From Arthrobacter sp. FW306-07-I (GTDB lineage: Bacteria > Actinomycetota > Actinomycetes > Actinomycetales > Micrococcaceae): DNA of 64,000 bases. Below, piece by piece: positions 19,965 to 30,300 of this stretch. The stretch lies in the NCBI RefSeq assembly GCF_021800405.1, contig NZ_CP084550.1, forward strand, positions 1,116,001 through 1,180,000, in the 5' to 3' direction. The position numbers were made by a program, and so were the translations under genes. The notes under the pieces were generated by a model. That model ran no database searches. It saw nothing but the letters and a program-made list of their open reading frames with translations, and was not told the origin of the DNA. Within the stretch, counting starts at the first letter, position 1. The number at the start of each line of letters is the position of its first letter.

Positions 19965-21577
19965 CAGCCCTGGCCTCCCTGTCCGTCGCGCCGGTAGTGC
20001 TCGGCCGAGCGCACGTGCACCGCCGCCTGGATGCCTGCGCCGGGGTCGGCACCGCCGGCGGGTTTGCGGGTGGCCGCCGCCGGTGTGATTGTTTTGGGTT
20101 TTTTAGTGTCGGAGTCGATGGTGGCCATGATCCGTTTGATCGTGCTGTAAGTTCCTGGGCCCTGACCGGTGTCGAGCAGGACCTGGCAGGCGGCCTCCAG
20201 GCGGGCCTTGTTCCGCTTGCCCAGGGACTCCAGGATGTTCTGGCAGTCCAGGTACCCTTGGGCCTCCACGGTGTGCCGGTCGATGATCCCGGCGATGACC
20301 GCCTCGGTGGCTGGCCCGAAGCCCCGGGCGCGGTCCGTGAACCACCGCTTGGACCACAGCCCGTCGATACCCCGGTGCCGGGTAGGGGCATGCGCGACAT
20401 CGGTCGAATACTGGCCCTTCCGGCCCAGCCGCCGGACATGCTCGCAGATGACCTGGTCCCCGTCGAAGACGGTCACTGTCGTGGAGGTGACCCGGACCCG
20501 CAGCAGCTGCCCGGCGTAGGTGTAGGGCACCGAGTAATGCTGGGAATCGCAGCTGACGTGGTAATTCCGTCCGACCTTGAGCTGCTTCCATTCCACCGAG
20601 TCGAACCCGTCGGCCGGCAGCGCCTGGAGCAGGCCGGACTCATCGGCGGTGAACCGTTCCCACCGGGTGCTGCCATCGGCCCGGGGAATCCGCTCGTTGA
20701 TCTCCACCAGCCGGGCCCCGATCGCCTCGTTCAGGGCCTGCACCGTGGTGAAGACCTCCTCGGCCAGATAGCCGATCACCCGCTTGTTCACCACGTTCAC
20801 CGCCGACTCGGCCGCAGCCTTATCGCGGGGCCGTTTCGCCCTGGCCGGCACGATCCCCGTCGAATAATGCTCGGCCAGCTGCTGATACCGGGCGTTGAGC
20901 ACCCGGGCCGACTCGCCCCGCTTCGGCCGGTGAGTCGAGGTCGCCGGATTGTCCGGGACCACCAGCTGCGGGACCCCGCCATAGAACGAGAAAGCCGCCA
21001 CATGGGCGGCAATCCAGGACGCCGATGTCATGTCCGTATACCCATGGCAGAACACCGCCCCGGAATACGGCAGCACAGCCACGAACAGATAGACCCCGGT
21101 CACCTCCCCGGTGACCGCATCCACAACCCCCAGGGTGTCCCCGGCCCAGTCCACCAGCATCGCCCGGCCCGGCTCGTGGTGCAGCGTCGCCACGACATCG
21201 GTCACGCGGGCATGCTCGGCGAACAGGGCGCAAAACTGCGAATACCCGTACTTCTTCCCGCCGTTCGCGGCACTCGAGACCAAGTACCTGCTCCAGGCCT
21301 GCTGGAGAGTGAAGTGCCGGTTCTCCCGCATCGAAGCCAGCACCCGATCAAAATCCGGGCGTTCGTATAACTCCGTGACCCTCTTACGACCATCCGGAAA
21401 CAACCGGGCGATCTCCTGCGGGGACATCGCCCCGATCTGCCCTGCGGTAAAACCGTAAGCCGCAATCGTCTTCTTCGCCGCGGCCACGTCACGGCGGGAA
21501 CACCCCGCCACCGCGACGATCTCGTCATAGCTCCGACCAGCAACAGCCAAGGTCATAATGGCCTTGAAATCGGCCAT
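19964..21577 (-). CDS. istA: IS21 transposase IstA, copy 2
   Basis: A 537-residue DDE transposase with an N-terminal helix-turn-helix (SYDEIVAVAGCSRRDVAAAK) and catalytic acidic residues in MLVDWAGDTL, LVVPDNPATS and RDKAAAESAVNVVNK. Length is normal for IstA. It is transcribed against the IS481 transposase it interrupts and in the same direction as the pgl operon. An outward-reading promoter on this strand could help to express the 3' half of pglY and the genes beyond, which is inference only. Confidence 0.93.
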   Translation of the reverse strand: MADFKAIMTLAVAGRSYDEIVAVAGCSRRDVAAAKKTIAAYGFTAGQIGAMSPQEIARLFPDGRKRVTELYERPDFDRVLASMRENRHFTLQQAWSRYLVSSAANGGKKYGYSQFCALFAEHARVTDVVATLHHEPGRAMLVDWAGDTLGVVDAVTGEVTGVYLFVAVLPYSGAVFCHGYTDMTSASWIAAHVAAFSFYGGVPQLVVPDNPATSTHRPKRGESARVLNARYQQLAEHYSTGIVPARAKRPRDKAAAESAVNVVNKRVIGYLAEEVFTTVQALNEAIGARLVEINERIPRADGSTRWERFTADESGLLQALPADGFDSVEWKQLKVGRNYHVSCDSQHYSVPYTYAGQLLRVRVTSTTVTVFDGDQVICEHVRRLGRKGQYSTDVAHAPTRHRGIDGLWSKRWFTDRARGFGPATEAVIAGIIDRHTVEAQGYLDCQNILESLGKRNKARLEAACQVLLDTGQGPGTYSTIKRIMATIDSDTKKPKTITPAAATRKPAGGADPGAGIQAAVHVRSAEHYRRDGQGGQG

Positions 21578-23774
21578 GCTGCCTCCTCACATAGGAAAAG
21601 GCGGCGCCCAGTGCACCGCCTCACCCACAGCGCAGCACCCACAAACCACGACAGTACCAACTCACCGGAACAGCAATACCAACAACCCGGAACACGAGTA
21701 CCAACTCACGCTATCTGCCATACAGGCCTCAGACAAACGGCAAAGTCGAGCGCTACAACCGCACCATGCTCGACGAATGGGCCTACGCCCGTCCCTACGC
21801 CTCCGAGGCCGAGCGTGTTGCCGCTTTCGCCGACTGGCTCCATCATTACAATCATCATCGAGGCCACACCTCACTCAACGGTCAGCCACCGGCCAGCCGC
21901 GTCACCAACCTCTCAGGTCAATACACCTAGGAATTCACTGACCAGGTTGCGTAGAACCGACTGCCGCGCGCCTTCGGTGTCCTCGTTCTGGACTCTCTCT
22001 ACGATGGAGTCATAATCGACCCCCGAGAGGCTTACGCTCAAAATCGGGTCCGAGGAGGAACCGGAGATGCTGATTTCGCCGAACTCCCCGGACCAGTCCC
22101 GGACCTTTTCCAGCACGGCAAATGCTTCCTGGCCGGGGATAAAGCTCTTGATAGTGCCGTAGTTCAGTGCTGCCAGTTTTGCCGCCGTGAGGTTCTGCAA
22201 GGACGGGGTACCCGGGACGATCTCGGCCACCAGGAGTGTTTTGGCCAGCCGGTCTTCGGCAACGAATGCGTGAGTTCGAGGCAGCGCCGCGGCATCAGCT
22301 TCGCTAATCCCGTGCTTCGACAGCAGGTAGGGTCGCAGCTTGTTGAGGTAGAAGTCGGCAGCGATTCGAAAGAGCTTCTCGATATCCGAGCTGAGAGGCT
22401 TTTTGTCGCTCAACACGACAGCCTCGAACAGGTCGCCGACGGGGATAACATCTGTTACCAGCAGCTGTTCGCGTCCTGAGCTGAGCAGCTCACCCATCAC
22501 CTTCAGAGCCGTCCGCTCGCGTTGAAGGAGCGAGGACAATGCGACTAGGGCGTCTATGAGCGCCGGGGAAAACGGGTAAACCAGTTCGAAGTCCACGGCA
22601 CTTGAGCCAGCCTCATCGGAGAGCAGGTGGCGCATGGCTCCGGGGTTGGCTTTGACACTGGCCGTAGCTTGGGCGAGGGCACGGGACCCTTCAGCGGAAG
22701 TGGGCTGGAGGAGTCTTTGATTGACGATGCGGGGGAGGTCTGCGGCCTTTAGTGTTATAGCCTCAAATCGGTCTTCCCACCACGAAAAGCTTTGACCAAT
22801 GGCTTCACGTTCGGCGCCAATGGCGGTACTTCCGAGGAAGTCTTTCAGGTCTCGCTGCCTCGCCACAAAGGAGATCAGTGGAATGCTGAGGGAGCCGGTG
22901 CCTGTCTCGACGAGTTTGGCCACTTTGGACGTTTCCGACTGGATAAAGTCGTTGTTGCCCAGGTGTTGGGCAAGCCACAAGACGAGTTCATCCAGGAACA
23001 GAACGACGCCGTCGTAACCGAGGCCATGTGCATGGTCAGTCATCGCTCGGAGCCCACTGGATATATCGAGCCATTGGCCGGTGTTCTCGTAGCTTCGGTA
23101 AAGCGTTGCGGTTAGTGCCCGGGCCAGTTGGTCTCGTTCCGAGCTGCCGACTGGCTCCAGCAGAGCTGCGTCGAATCTGTCACCATTCCAGCTGGTTGTC
23201 AGCTCACCCCACCCGCTACTTTGCGAATCCCCGTTAAGGATGCGGAAGAAGGCCTCATCTTGGAGTTCCTTCCGCATGTTTGCAGCATCTCTAAACAGCT
23301 CGTCACTGCGGTGCAGAACGGCCGTGGGTGAATTGGGGTACAGCTTTCGCGTCTGGTCCAGGTAGCCCCGGAACAGGGCGCTTTCGAAACTTTCCGCGCC
23401 GAGCAAGTGGTAGTCGACCGCCAGGAGTTTTTTCGACAAGAGTCCCTCGTGCGCGGCAACGCTCGACTGGAGATTTGTCAGCTGCCGGGCGTGGAGGTTT
23501 CCTGCAAGCAAGAGGTGCAGGACGGCCATGAAGTGGCTCTTACCGGCACCGAATGAACCGTGGACAAAGGCACCGTTACTGCGCCCGTTCTCCAGAGATC
23601 GCTCGACAAGTCCCAGGGCCTCATCAAAAGACTTGGCCAGCGAATCAGTGACGACATATTCACCCAGGGTTTTCTCAGCGGCTTCCACCCCACTGTGAAG
23701 TTGAAGAACGAAGTCCGCTGCGTCCACGTGCTCCGGAATATCAATGACGTCTTTCAGGAGGCCGAAATTCGCGT

Positions 23775-26700
23775 TCATACAAGGGTCTCCGTATCCTCGA
23801 CGCTGGCGTTATTACGACGGCGACCTCGCACGGTGGATGCAGCGGGCCGCCAATTGGTTAGATCAGCTCGAGTCAGCGCCAACCGTGAAAGATAGCTGTC
23901 CAACATCCCTGTGATAGCTGCGGCAGGGCTTGAGCCCATCGCCGGGTCGACGTCTGAATGCCACTGGATTACCCATGGTTCGAGCTCGTGGAGCCCTGCC
24001 AGCATCGGTTTCAGCTGTTCAGGCGTTGCGCCTTCGGCGTCAAGCTCGACAGTAGCCCGCGCCAATGCCAAGGCAGCAGTCGCGTGATCCCAGCCCGCCC
24101 AACCGAAAACGGGGGTGGTGTCGCCACTGCGCAGGAGTCCAGGGAAGGAGATGAACCGTTCCTTAGGGACATCCAACTTGCCCCGTGCTTGCCAATAGCT
24201 TGTCTTCTGGAAATCGACAGGTTTGTATTTGGGCGGGACTGGGACGTCGACTTTTTCGCCGGAGTCTTCGCGCCGTTGCAGATCCCAAACAGCCTGCCAG
24301 CCGCGGTACTTGGTGAGGCCTGATTCCTTGTACCGGTGCTGTGCGAGGTACGGCACCGCCTCCTCCGATAGAAGAGACGTCAACGCCGGCACCAGCTCAA
24401 CATGCGTTGATCCGGCCAGCACTTGAAGAGCCTCGACCAAGACCGCATCGTGGCGTGCAGCATCGGCCAGTTGGGCCACGGACTTACAGGATGCGCCTTG
24501 TGGGTCCGACCAGAGCGAGGCATCTTCCAGCCGGTCCAGGACGAGCTCGCGCAGCGCGCGTTGCTGCTGAAGGTCCCATGGTTCGGTCGCCCATCGGCGC
24601 TTGAACTCCGGTCGTTCGAGCAGCTGGATGTGAGGATTGTCTTCGATTGCCTGGAGACGACGTTGCACCAAGTCTTTGTAGTCGTCCGGCCAGCTCGAAG
24701 GGATTGAGGTCTGAGGAACGGTTTTATGACGTTCAAACCAAGCAGATTTCGCAAGGCCGAGTTCGATCTGCCGGGCCAAATGGATCTCGAAGGCACGCTC
24801 ACCAAGGTTCAACACACCTAAGTCCTCGGAAGAACCATAGGTATAGGTTTGGTCCAGCAGTCCATAGGCCGCGTAACTTGCCCAGTCGAGTTCTTCCTGC
24901 TCAAAAATCATGTGTTCCCAAGTGGCTGTCCACTTCGCATGTGCAACCTTCAACGAGGCCGCCAGCGATTCGGAGGGCTCAGTGGCCGCGAAGACGTGGA
25001 CGGACCGACTTGGGGACACCTCGCTCAAGGTTGTTGCCAAGGAGTCGAGCAGTGCGCCACGGTCAGCAGGCAGTTCAGCCGGAAGCGGGAACTCTTGCAG
25101 TTTGGTTGAGGTGAATTCGTAGCGGTCGTCCCAAGATTCAGCGCTTACGCGAGCGCCATCACCGCCGACCGGATCACCCCCCCTTCGGATAGCTGACCTG
25201 CTTAAGCCAGAAGCACGCAGTTGACGAGTTCAGAATGGCCATTAGGCCCAGATGCTGTTCTTCTGTCGCGTCGGCAGGCAATTTGATCACGGGTGCAGAC
25301 TGCTTGAAGACCTTTCCACCACGGTCCAGCACAAAGTGATTGTGCGTCGCGACGAAAGCGAAGGCTATTGACATCGGGACTTTGACTTTGGATTTTGCGA
25401 GCATCCCATACTCAAACCACTCCATACCCCGCTCTTGGCGGGTCTTTCCAAACATTAAATAGCCGGAAACCGTTCGTCGAGTCCGCCACATCCAAGGAGA
25501 TTTGTGAGCGTGGGGAGAGATTGCCAGTGTCGAAGTGTAGGGCCAGAAGCGTGGCTTTGAACGAAGGCCAAAGTCTCGGAGCATGTCGCCTTCAACAACC
25601 TCCTTCGTTGCCTCTCTGGTCCAAGTGGGCACTTCAAACGCATCTTCCTCGCCGAGCACAGCCACGATGCCAATTTCTGTCACAGTAGATCCGAGCGTGG
25701 ACTTTGAATTTGTCTCGATATATTCCTTGAGTTGCCCTGCGCCACCTCCCGACAGCGACCAAGGGTGAGTAGCAAACTCCTCTCGTGCAGGTGTCACCAC
25801 AGTTACATACCTGCCATTGAAGGATTCGTCATTGACGTGGTTATGAATCTCGTTCCAGACCAAGCCTTGGTTAGGATTCTTTGGCTGGGCAGGCTCTCCA
25901 CGGACGCCCAAGACTGCCCGAACAGTACTACCGACAGGCGCTCGCCTTCGTCCGATGAGAATCACAGTGGGGGTGCCATGACCCGGAATGTACGCGCCAG
26001 ATGTGTCGATGATGTGTGTGAGATCTACTGGATTGGAGATCGTTTTGCCCGAAAGTAGATCCTGAATAAGCTTCTTGCCGAATTCCCGTTTCATGAAGGA
26101 ATTCGACGTGATTTGTCCTACGTGCCCGGCAGCGGTGTCGGCGGATCCCCTGATCGCGAGGCGGAAAAAGAGCTCCATGAACGGGACGGAGAGGGCGTAC
26201 TTGCCGGCACAGGTCTCGTAGGCCCGGCGGTACCACTCGTTGAGAGCCTTGTCCTTGACGGTGATGTAGGGCGGGTTTCCAACTACGACGTGGTAAGTAC
26301 CAGGCTCCAGTATCCCCTTGTAGTCTCCTATGTCCTCAGAAGTGTAGGAGTAGGCATCTTCTCCGTCTTCAAAGAGGTCTCCCTGACGGCCTTGTTGGCC
26401 GATGAGTGAGTCGCCCACCGCCAAGTGGTAGGAGAACGCTGGTGCCGTGACCAGAGATGACTCCCCGCAGGCGCGAAGGGCGGCCACGGTGAGCCTGAAT
26501 CTCGCGATGGCCACCGCAAACGGGTTCAAATCAACACCATGGATGGAGTCCAGAGCGTTCTGCACCCTCTGGCGTTTGGAAAGGCCTGGGCTCTCGGCCT
26601 CCCATTCGCGGTGAAGCCGTTCAAAGGCTCCAAGCAGGAAGTGGCCGCTTCCGCAGGTTGGGTCAATCATTTTCAATTCAGCGATGCCGAACTCGTGGAT

Positions 26701-27372
26701 GGCTGGAGTGAGTGTCTGATCGAGGATGAATTCCTCGATGAAGTCGGGCGTCTGCAGGAGCGCGAAGGTCTTCTTGGCGTAGTCTGAAAGGTCTTGGTAA
26801 AGGTCTCCGAGGAACCGGGTCCCGTAGTCGGGGTCGGTGAAATCGTGGCGGAGTGCGCCGCCGTCGTCGGTCTGTCGCCAGAACTTGAGCAGAGCGCTGG
26901 CTGACTCGGCGCTGATGGGCGCCCGCCACACCAGATTGTGTTTTCGGTCGACAAGCGCCCGGCCCGCGGGCAGATCCGCGAGGGCGCCGAAAGCTGTCTT
27001 TAGCCAGTCGCGGGCATTGTCGGTGGGTAGTTTCGCGTAGTGGGCCATCTCGGCCTCAGAGGCCCGTTGGGTACGGTCGGCTGGCCCCGCGATCCAGAGA
27101 TCATTTAGGAGGGCGTTGTCTTCACAAAAGCGGATGAAGACGGTGGCGACGATCCAGGCGACAGCGGCCTGGGAGATCTCTCCCTCGAGCCAGTCATCGA
27201 AGGTGCGTGCTGTGCGGTCGTGGTCGCGGGCATGCTGGTGCTCTTCGCGGAGCTCCTTTGCCCACCTTTCGGATTCTTCACCCGAAGGGCGCTTGGCTTC
27301 ACTTCGTAGATCGGATTCTAGAAGCTTCAGCTGTTTCTTGAGATCTGCGAGAAGAAGCTTGGAATCGATCAC
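23775..27372 (-). pseudogene. pglX: pglX, BREX adenine methyltransferase, frameshifted in a G-tract (possibly phase-off)
   Basis: PglX is the N6-adenine DNA methyltransferase of BREX. The 5' part shows the SAM motif DPTCGSGHFLLGAF near residue 235 and the catalytic NPPY in VVVGNPPYITV near 362, then stops at residue 732 in SYPKGG. The 3' part (from about 25170) continues the conserved region in another frame (GARVSAESWDDRYEFTSTKL). The shift lies at seven consecutive G on the coding strand (25177-25183). Six G, or nine, would give one frame of about 1198 residues, the normal size. The GTG start overlaps the pglW stop (GTGA). The 421-residue downstream frame from a TTG at 25040 is probably not translated on its own. 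Sequencing error is the main alternative to phase variation. Confidence 0.92.
25177..25183 (-). repeat. G7 homopolymer tract in pglX, candidate phase-variation site
   Basis: Seven consecutive C on the plus strand, read as G7 in pglX, are followed directly by the in-frame TGA at 25174-25176. Loss of one G restores the full reading frame; gain of one gives a different early stop (TAA) 13 codons later. In Streptomyces coelicolor, pglX is known to phase-vary through length change of a G-tract, so the same mechanism is plausible here. Confidence 0.75.
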
Positions 27373-30300
27373 AGGATGTCCTTTCCGGACGATATGGTGC
27401 TTTCACGTTTGCTGAGGGCCAAGGCGAGCCCGGGCGAAATATCAACGAATCCATCGGGACCCATGGGAGGGACGCGTCCGTCTGAGGACGGGGTATTTGC
27501 CGAACCACGTTTCGGGGCTACGACCCAGCGTGCCGCAGGCCTCGGGACGGACATATCAAAGAGTGTGGCCACTTCGCTGCCGAACCCAAACTTAAGGAGA
27601 GGACCGATATTGGTGAGCAGCAAGGGATTCTGATCCTCTACCACCTCCACCCACAAGGGTTGGACTGCCATCCGCACCAGCTGAGCCAGATTGGCGTGGT
27701 CTGACGGTGAAGCGGACTTGGCATCTGCCCGCAGAACCACGTCCCAATCAACATTTTTGGACTGTGCGGTGGCGCGGACTGCTTTGACCACTTCGGCTGA
27801 GACGTCCACTAGCTTCAGTCCGAAGACCTGGGTCAGTGCCTTCGAAGTCCTGATGAAGTCCTTGGGGCGAACAGCGAGTGTAACGGCCGATTTCCGGGTC
27901 AGCGACTGGGCTAGCTGCCGTTCGATCTCAAGTATCTGTGTGGAAGACAGCTTTGTATGCGTGGTCGACCCTGCGACGGAAGCGAATTCGGACCGCTCGA
28001 CTCGGGTGTAGCTTCCGTCCCGCCACCTCATGCCGGGCATTGCTGCTTCGATGAGGCCGTCAAGCTCTGGCCGTGAAGGCAGTTCCCTCACCGTGGGAAA
28101 ACGCGACGTCACCCGTTTCTGTGCGCTCGACTCGCTAAGCTCCCGCACCACGACGTCCCGGAGCGTAAACTCGAGGGCCTTCTCTGCCGGGAGTGTCTTA
28201 GCGTACAACTCACCGCGGCCCGATAGGGCCGCAGTGTGTGAGGCCGCAACGGCCAGACGCAGTATCCTGTCGTCGTGCAGGATCGCGGCTTTGTCCAGTT
28301 CCCGTAGGACCGGCCTTACCGTCGCCGCGGGCAGCAGCATGAATGATCCGTCCCTCGAGTCCACAAGGCTGTCGACCTTGGCGGCCAACTCTTGCGCCAG
28401 CACCAGCAACGATTCCGGATCACCGGGTTGGGCGTCGTCCTGGCCAATCTGTGCTGCTACGAGGATTCGTCCGGTGGAGCTGAGCCGTCGTTGAGCCAAA
28501 CGCGCGTTTGATGAGCGTGCGTCTACTTCGACGACCGCTCTGACCAGTCCCTGAGCCAGTCTTAACCGGTCGTCTCCCGTGGAGGATGAGCCATGGGAGA
28601 TCAGGAGCGCGGATGCAACCTCGGCCAGCTCTGCTACGCCTCCCTCGGCCGCTAGGATGCTCTGTACCTCGTCCTGGGCCTCAACTAGAACACGGCTTCG
28701 CTGCCATCGGACGGCCGCGGCGGTAACAATTTGCGAGACCCTGCCGCTGCTGACTCCGCTCAGCTCAGCCACCTGAGATGTTGTCGGCCAAGCTGCACTC
28801 GACGCGATGAGTTCTGCAGGGTCGCCCCCGGGCCGTGGGGTTCGAATGCCCAAAAGCAGGCGCAGAACGAAGACCTCTGTACCGTTCGCCTTGTTTGGTA
28901 CAGGGACCAGACCCCCGAGCAGGGTGTCAATACTCTTGTCGAGGTTGCCGAGCGGGCGGGGAGCGGCAGTTGTGCCGCCAGTCAGCAGCCTGGACTTCCA
29001 GTCCCGAATGCGTCGTTGAATTTCCTTTCGTGTCTTCTCGCCCTGGCCGCGGATCGAATTGACCTGCATCGGTGAGGTGCCGAGCAACTCGCCCACGGTC
29101 GCGACGCCGAGTCTGTTGACGGCGGAAATAGCCCTCGCTGTTAGCCCCGCTTCAGCGAGCAGCGTGTCAAGGGTTGCGGCATCCGCCGCAGCATCGCGGA
29201 GGGCCTCGTCTGCGTCGTCTCCACCCGGTGCCTCGTCCAAGGAACGAAAGACAGCGGCCCAGCCAGCAGCCAGGGCGTGCACATCCGAGAAACGGGTGGA
29301 CGCATCAGGGGACAATGCAACCCTGAAGAAGGTGATCAATGAATCGGCAATGGCCGATTCGAAAGACTGTGGCACCAGCACCACTTCGTCGGCAGGGCTG
29401 CTGGGCCCTGCATCGCCGTCCCGCCACCAAGGGAGCGAGCCGGTGGCCATCTCGAAGAGGGTGACGGCGACGGCGTAGAGCTCGGCAGCTTTATCGTATT
29501 GCCTGCGCCTCGGAGGGCCGAGGTACGGGTCCAGGTATCCACGCGTTCCGGATCCAATCATGGCGAGAGGTTCGCGTGCCAACGACAGGTCGAAGAGGAC
29601 CAGCCGGGGTTTCCGTGTAGATGAGTCCCGAACGATTCCTAGGTTGGCCGGCTTGATGTCCCGGTGGTAAACGCCCACTGAATCCAAATAGGCCACGGCG
29701 GCGAATAGATCAGCTCCATAGCTTTCAAGCTGTTCGATCGTGGCTGGGCCCTCTGACTGAATTCGGAGGGCAAGAGTTTCGTCGCCGGCATCAGTCAACA
29801 GCAGAGCGGTTTGCCCGTCGACGTTAAGCGGTCCTTCGACAAGCCGTACAAGCCTCGTATGATCCAGCGCAGCGAGGATGTCAGCTTCGTCACGAAGACG
29901 GAGCGCTGCGGCGTCGTCTCTTGCAACCTTTAAGATGAGGCCTTCTCTGCCCGTCTCGTAATCGTCGACCTCAAAAACGGTTCCTGTGGATCCGCTCCCG
30001 CGACGTCCCTTGACCTCGAATCGGTCGCCAATCATCTGACCGGTGGATGCTTCTTGCGGAGTGCTGGCCTTTGGACGGTTGTTGGGATCAGGCCGGGTCA
30101 GCTTTTCAACTGCGGCATCCAGTTCTTTGAGGAAGGCATCAATGCTCGCCGTGCGATCGGCCTCCGACTGCCGAGTCGCGTTCAGAACCAGTTCAACGAA
30201 AGGCCCTTGTAGGTCACCGATGGCACCAAGATCTAGGCCGGAGTGGTTGGCGAAGATCTCCTGAAGTTCGGCCAAGGTGTTGGCGGGCGCCCGCCCGCTA

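Larger units (their letters stand above)
19081..21720 (+). mobile_element. IS21-family element, copy 2, nested in IS481 copy 1
   Basis: A 2640-bp element with a perfect 11-bp inverted terminal repeat, TGGCAGATAGC at 19081-19091 and GCTATCTGCCA at 21710-21720. It is flanked by a 5-bp direct repeat TACAG (19076-19080 and 21721-21725). Inside each end are several spaced copies of TTGGTACTG-like sites, or their complement CAGTACCAA, the usual multiple transposase sites. It carries intact istA and istB on the minus strand. The nesting order shows that IS481 copy 1 entered pglY first. Confidence 0.94.
18209..21925 (+). mobile_element. IS481-family element inside pglY (copy 1), itself carrying an IS21 element
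   Basis: The element starts TGTATTGACC and ends GGTCAATACA, a perfect 10-bp inverted terminal repeat, and is flanked by the 6-bp duplication CCTAGG (18203-18208 and 21926-21931), whose core is the IS481-preferred CTAG. Without the inner 2.6-kb IS21 insertion it would be about 1.07 kb, standard for the family. Because both ends and both duplications are intact, the outer element could in principle be mobilised if a transposase is supplied elsewhere, for example by copy 2. Confidence 0.94.
18317..21930 (+). pseudogene. IS481-family transposase, copy 1, interrupted by IS21 copy 2
   Basis: The 5' part, 18317-19080, encodes the helix-turn-helix and most of the catalytic core (VHVDIKKLG, NAVDDHSRLAYTE, LTDNGSCYRS) and breaks at KRTRPY. 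The 3' part resumes at 21726 with RPQTNGKVERYNRTML, which holds the catalytic glutamate, and ends NLSGQYT followed by TAG. Deleting the IS21 with one TACAG copy restores a continuous frame. As in copy 2 the stop codon lies in the CTAG of the target. The protein is clearly related to, but different from, that of copy 2. Confidence 0.92.
16297..23778 (-). pseudogene. pglY: pglY, large BREX type 2 ATPase, split by nested insertion sequences
   Basis: PglY is the large P-loop ATPase of BREX type 2 (counterpart of BrxC). The N-terminal piece, 23778 to 21926, carries Walker [12 protein letters not shown] near residue 78 and Walker [13 protein letters not shown] near 259. The C-terminal piece runs from about 18202 to 16297. 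The insertion 18209-21925 is flanked by CCTAGG on both sides. Removing it with one CCTAGG copy joins the two pieces in frame through EFLGLPAAVG and gives 1252 residues, a normal length for PglY. No other lesion is visible in either half. The ATG overlaps the pglX stop (ATGA). Confidence 0.92.

Noticed and set aside
19997..21370. A 457-residue plus-strand frame opposite istA copy 2
   Set aside because: Antisense shadow of istA, with the same repetitive composition and no start signal.
23775..25040. The 421-residue frame as an independent gene between pglX and pglY
   Set aside because: It continues the PglX C-terminal domain across the G-tract, begins at a TTG without a ribosome binding site, and restores normal PglX length when joined.
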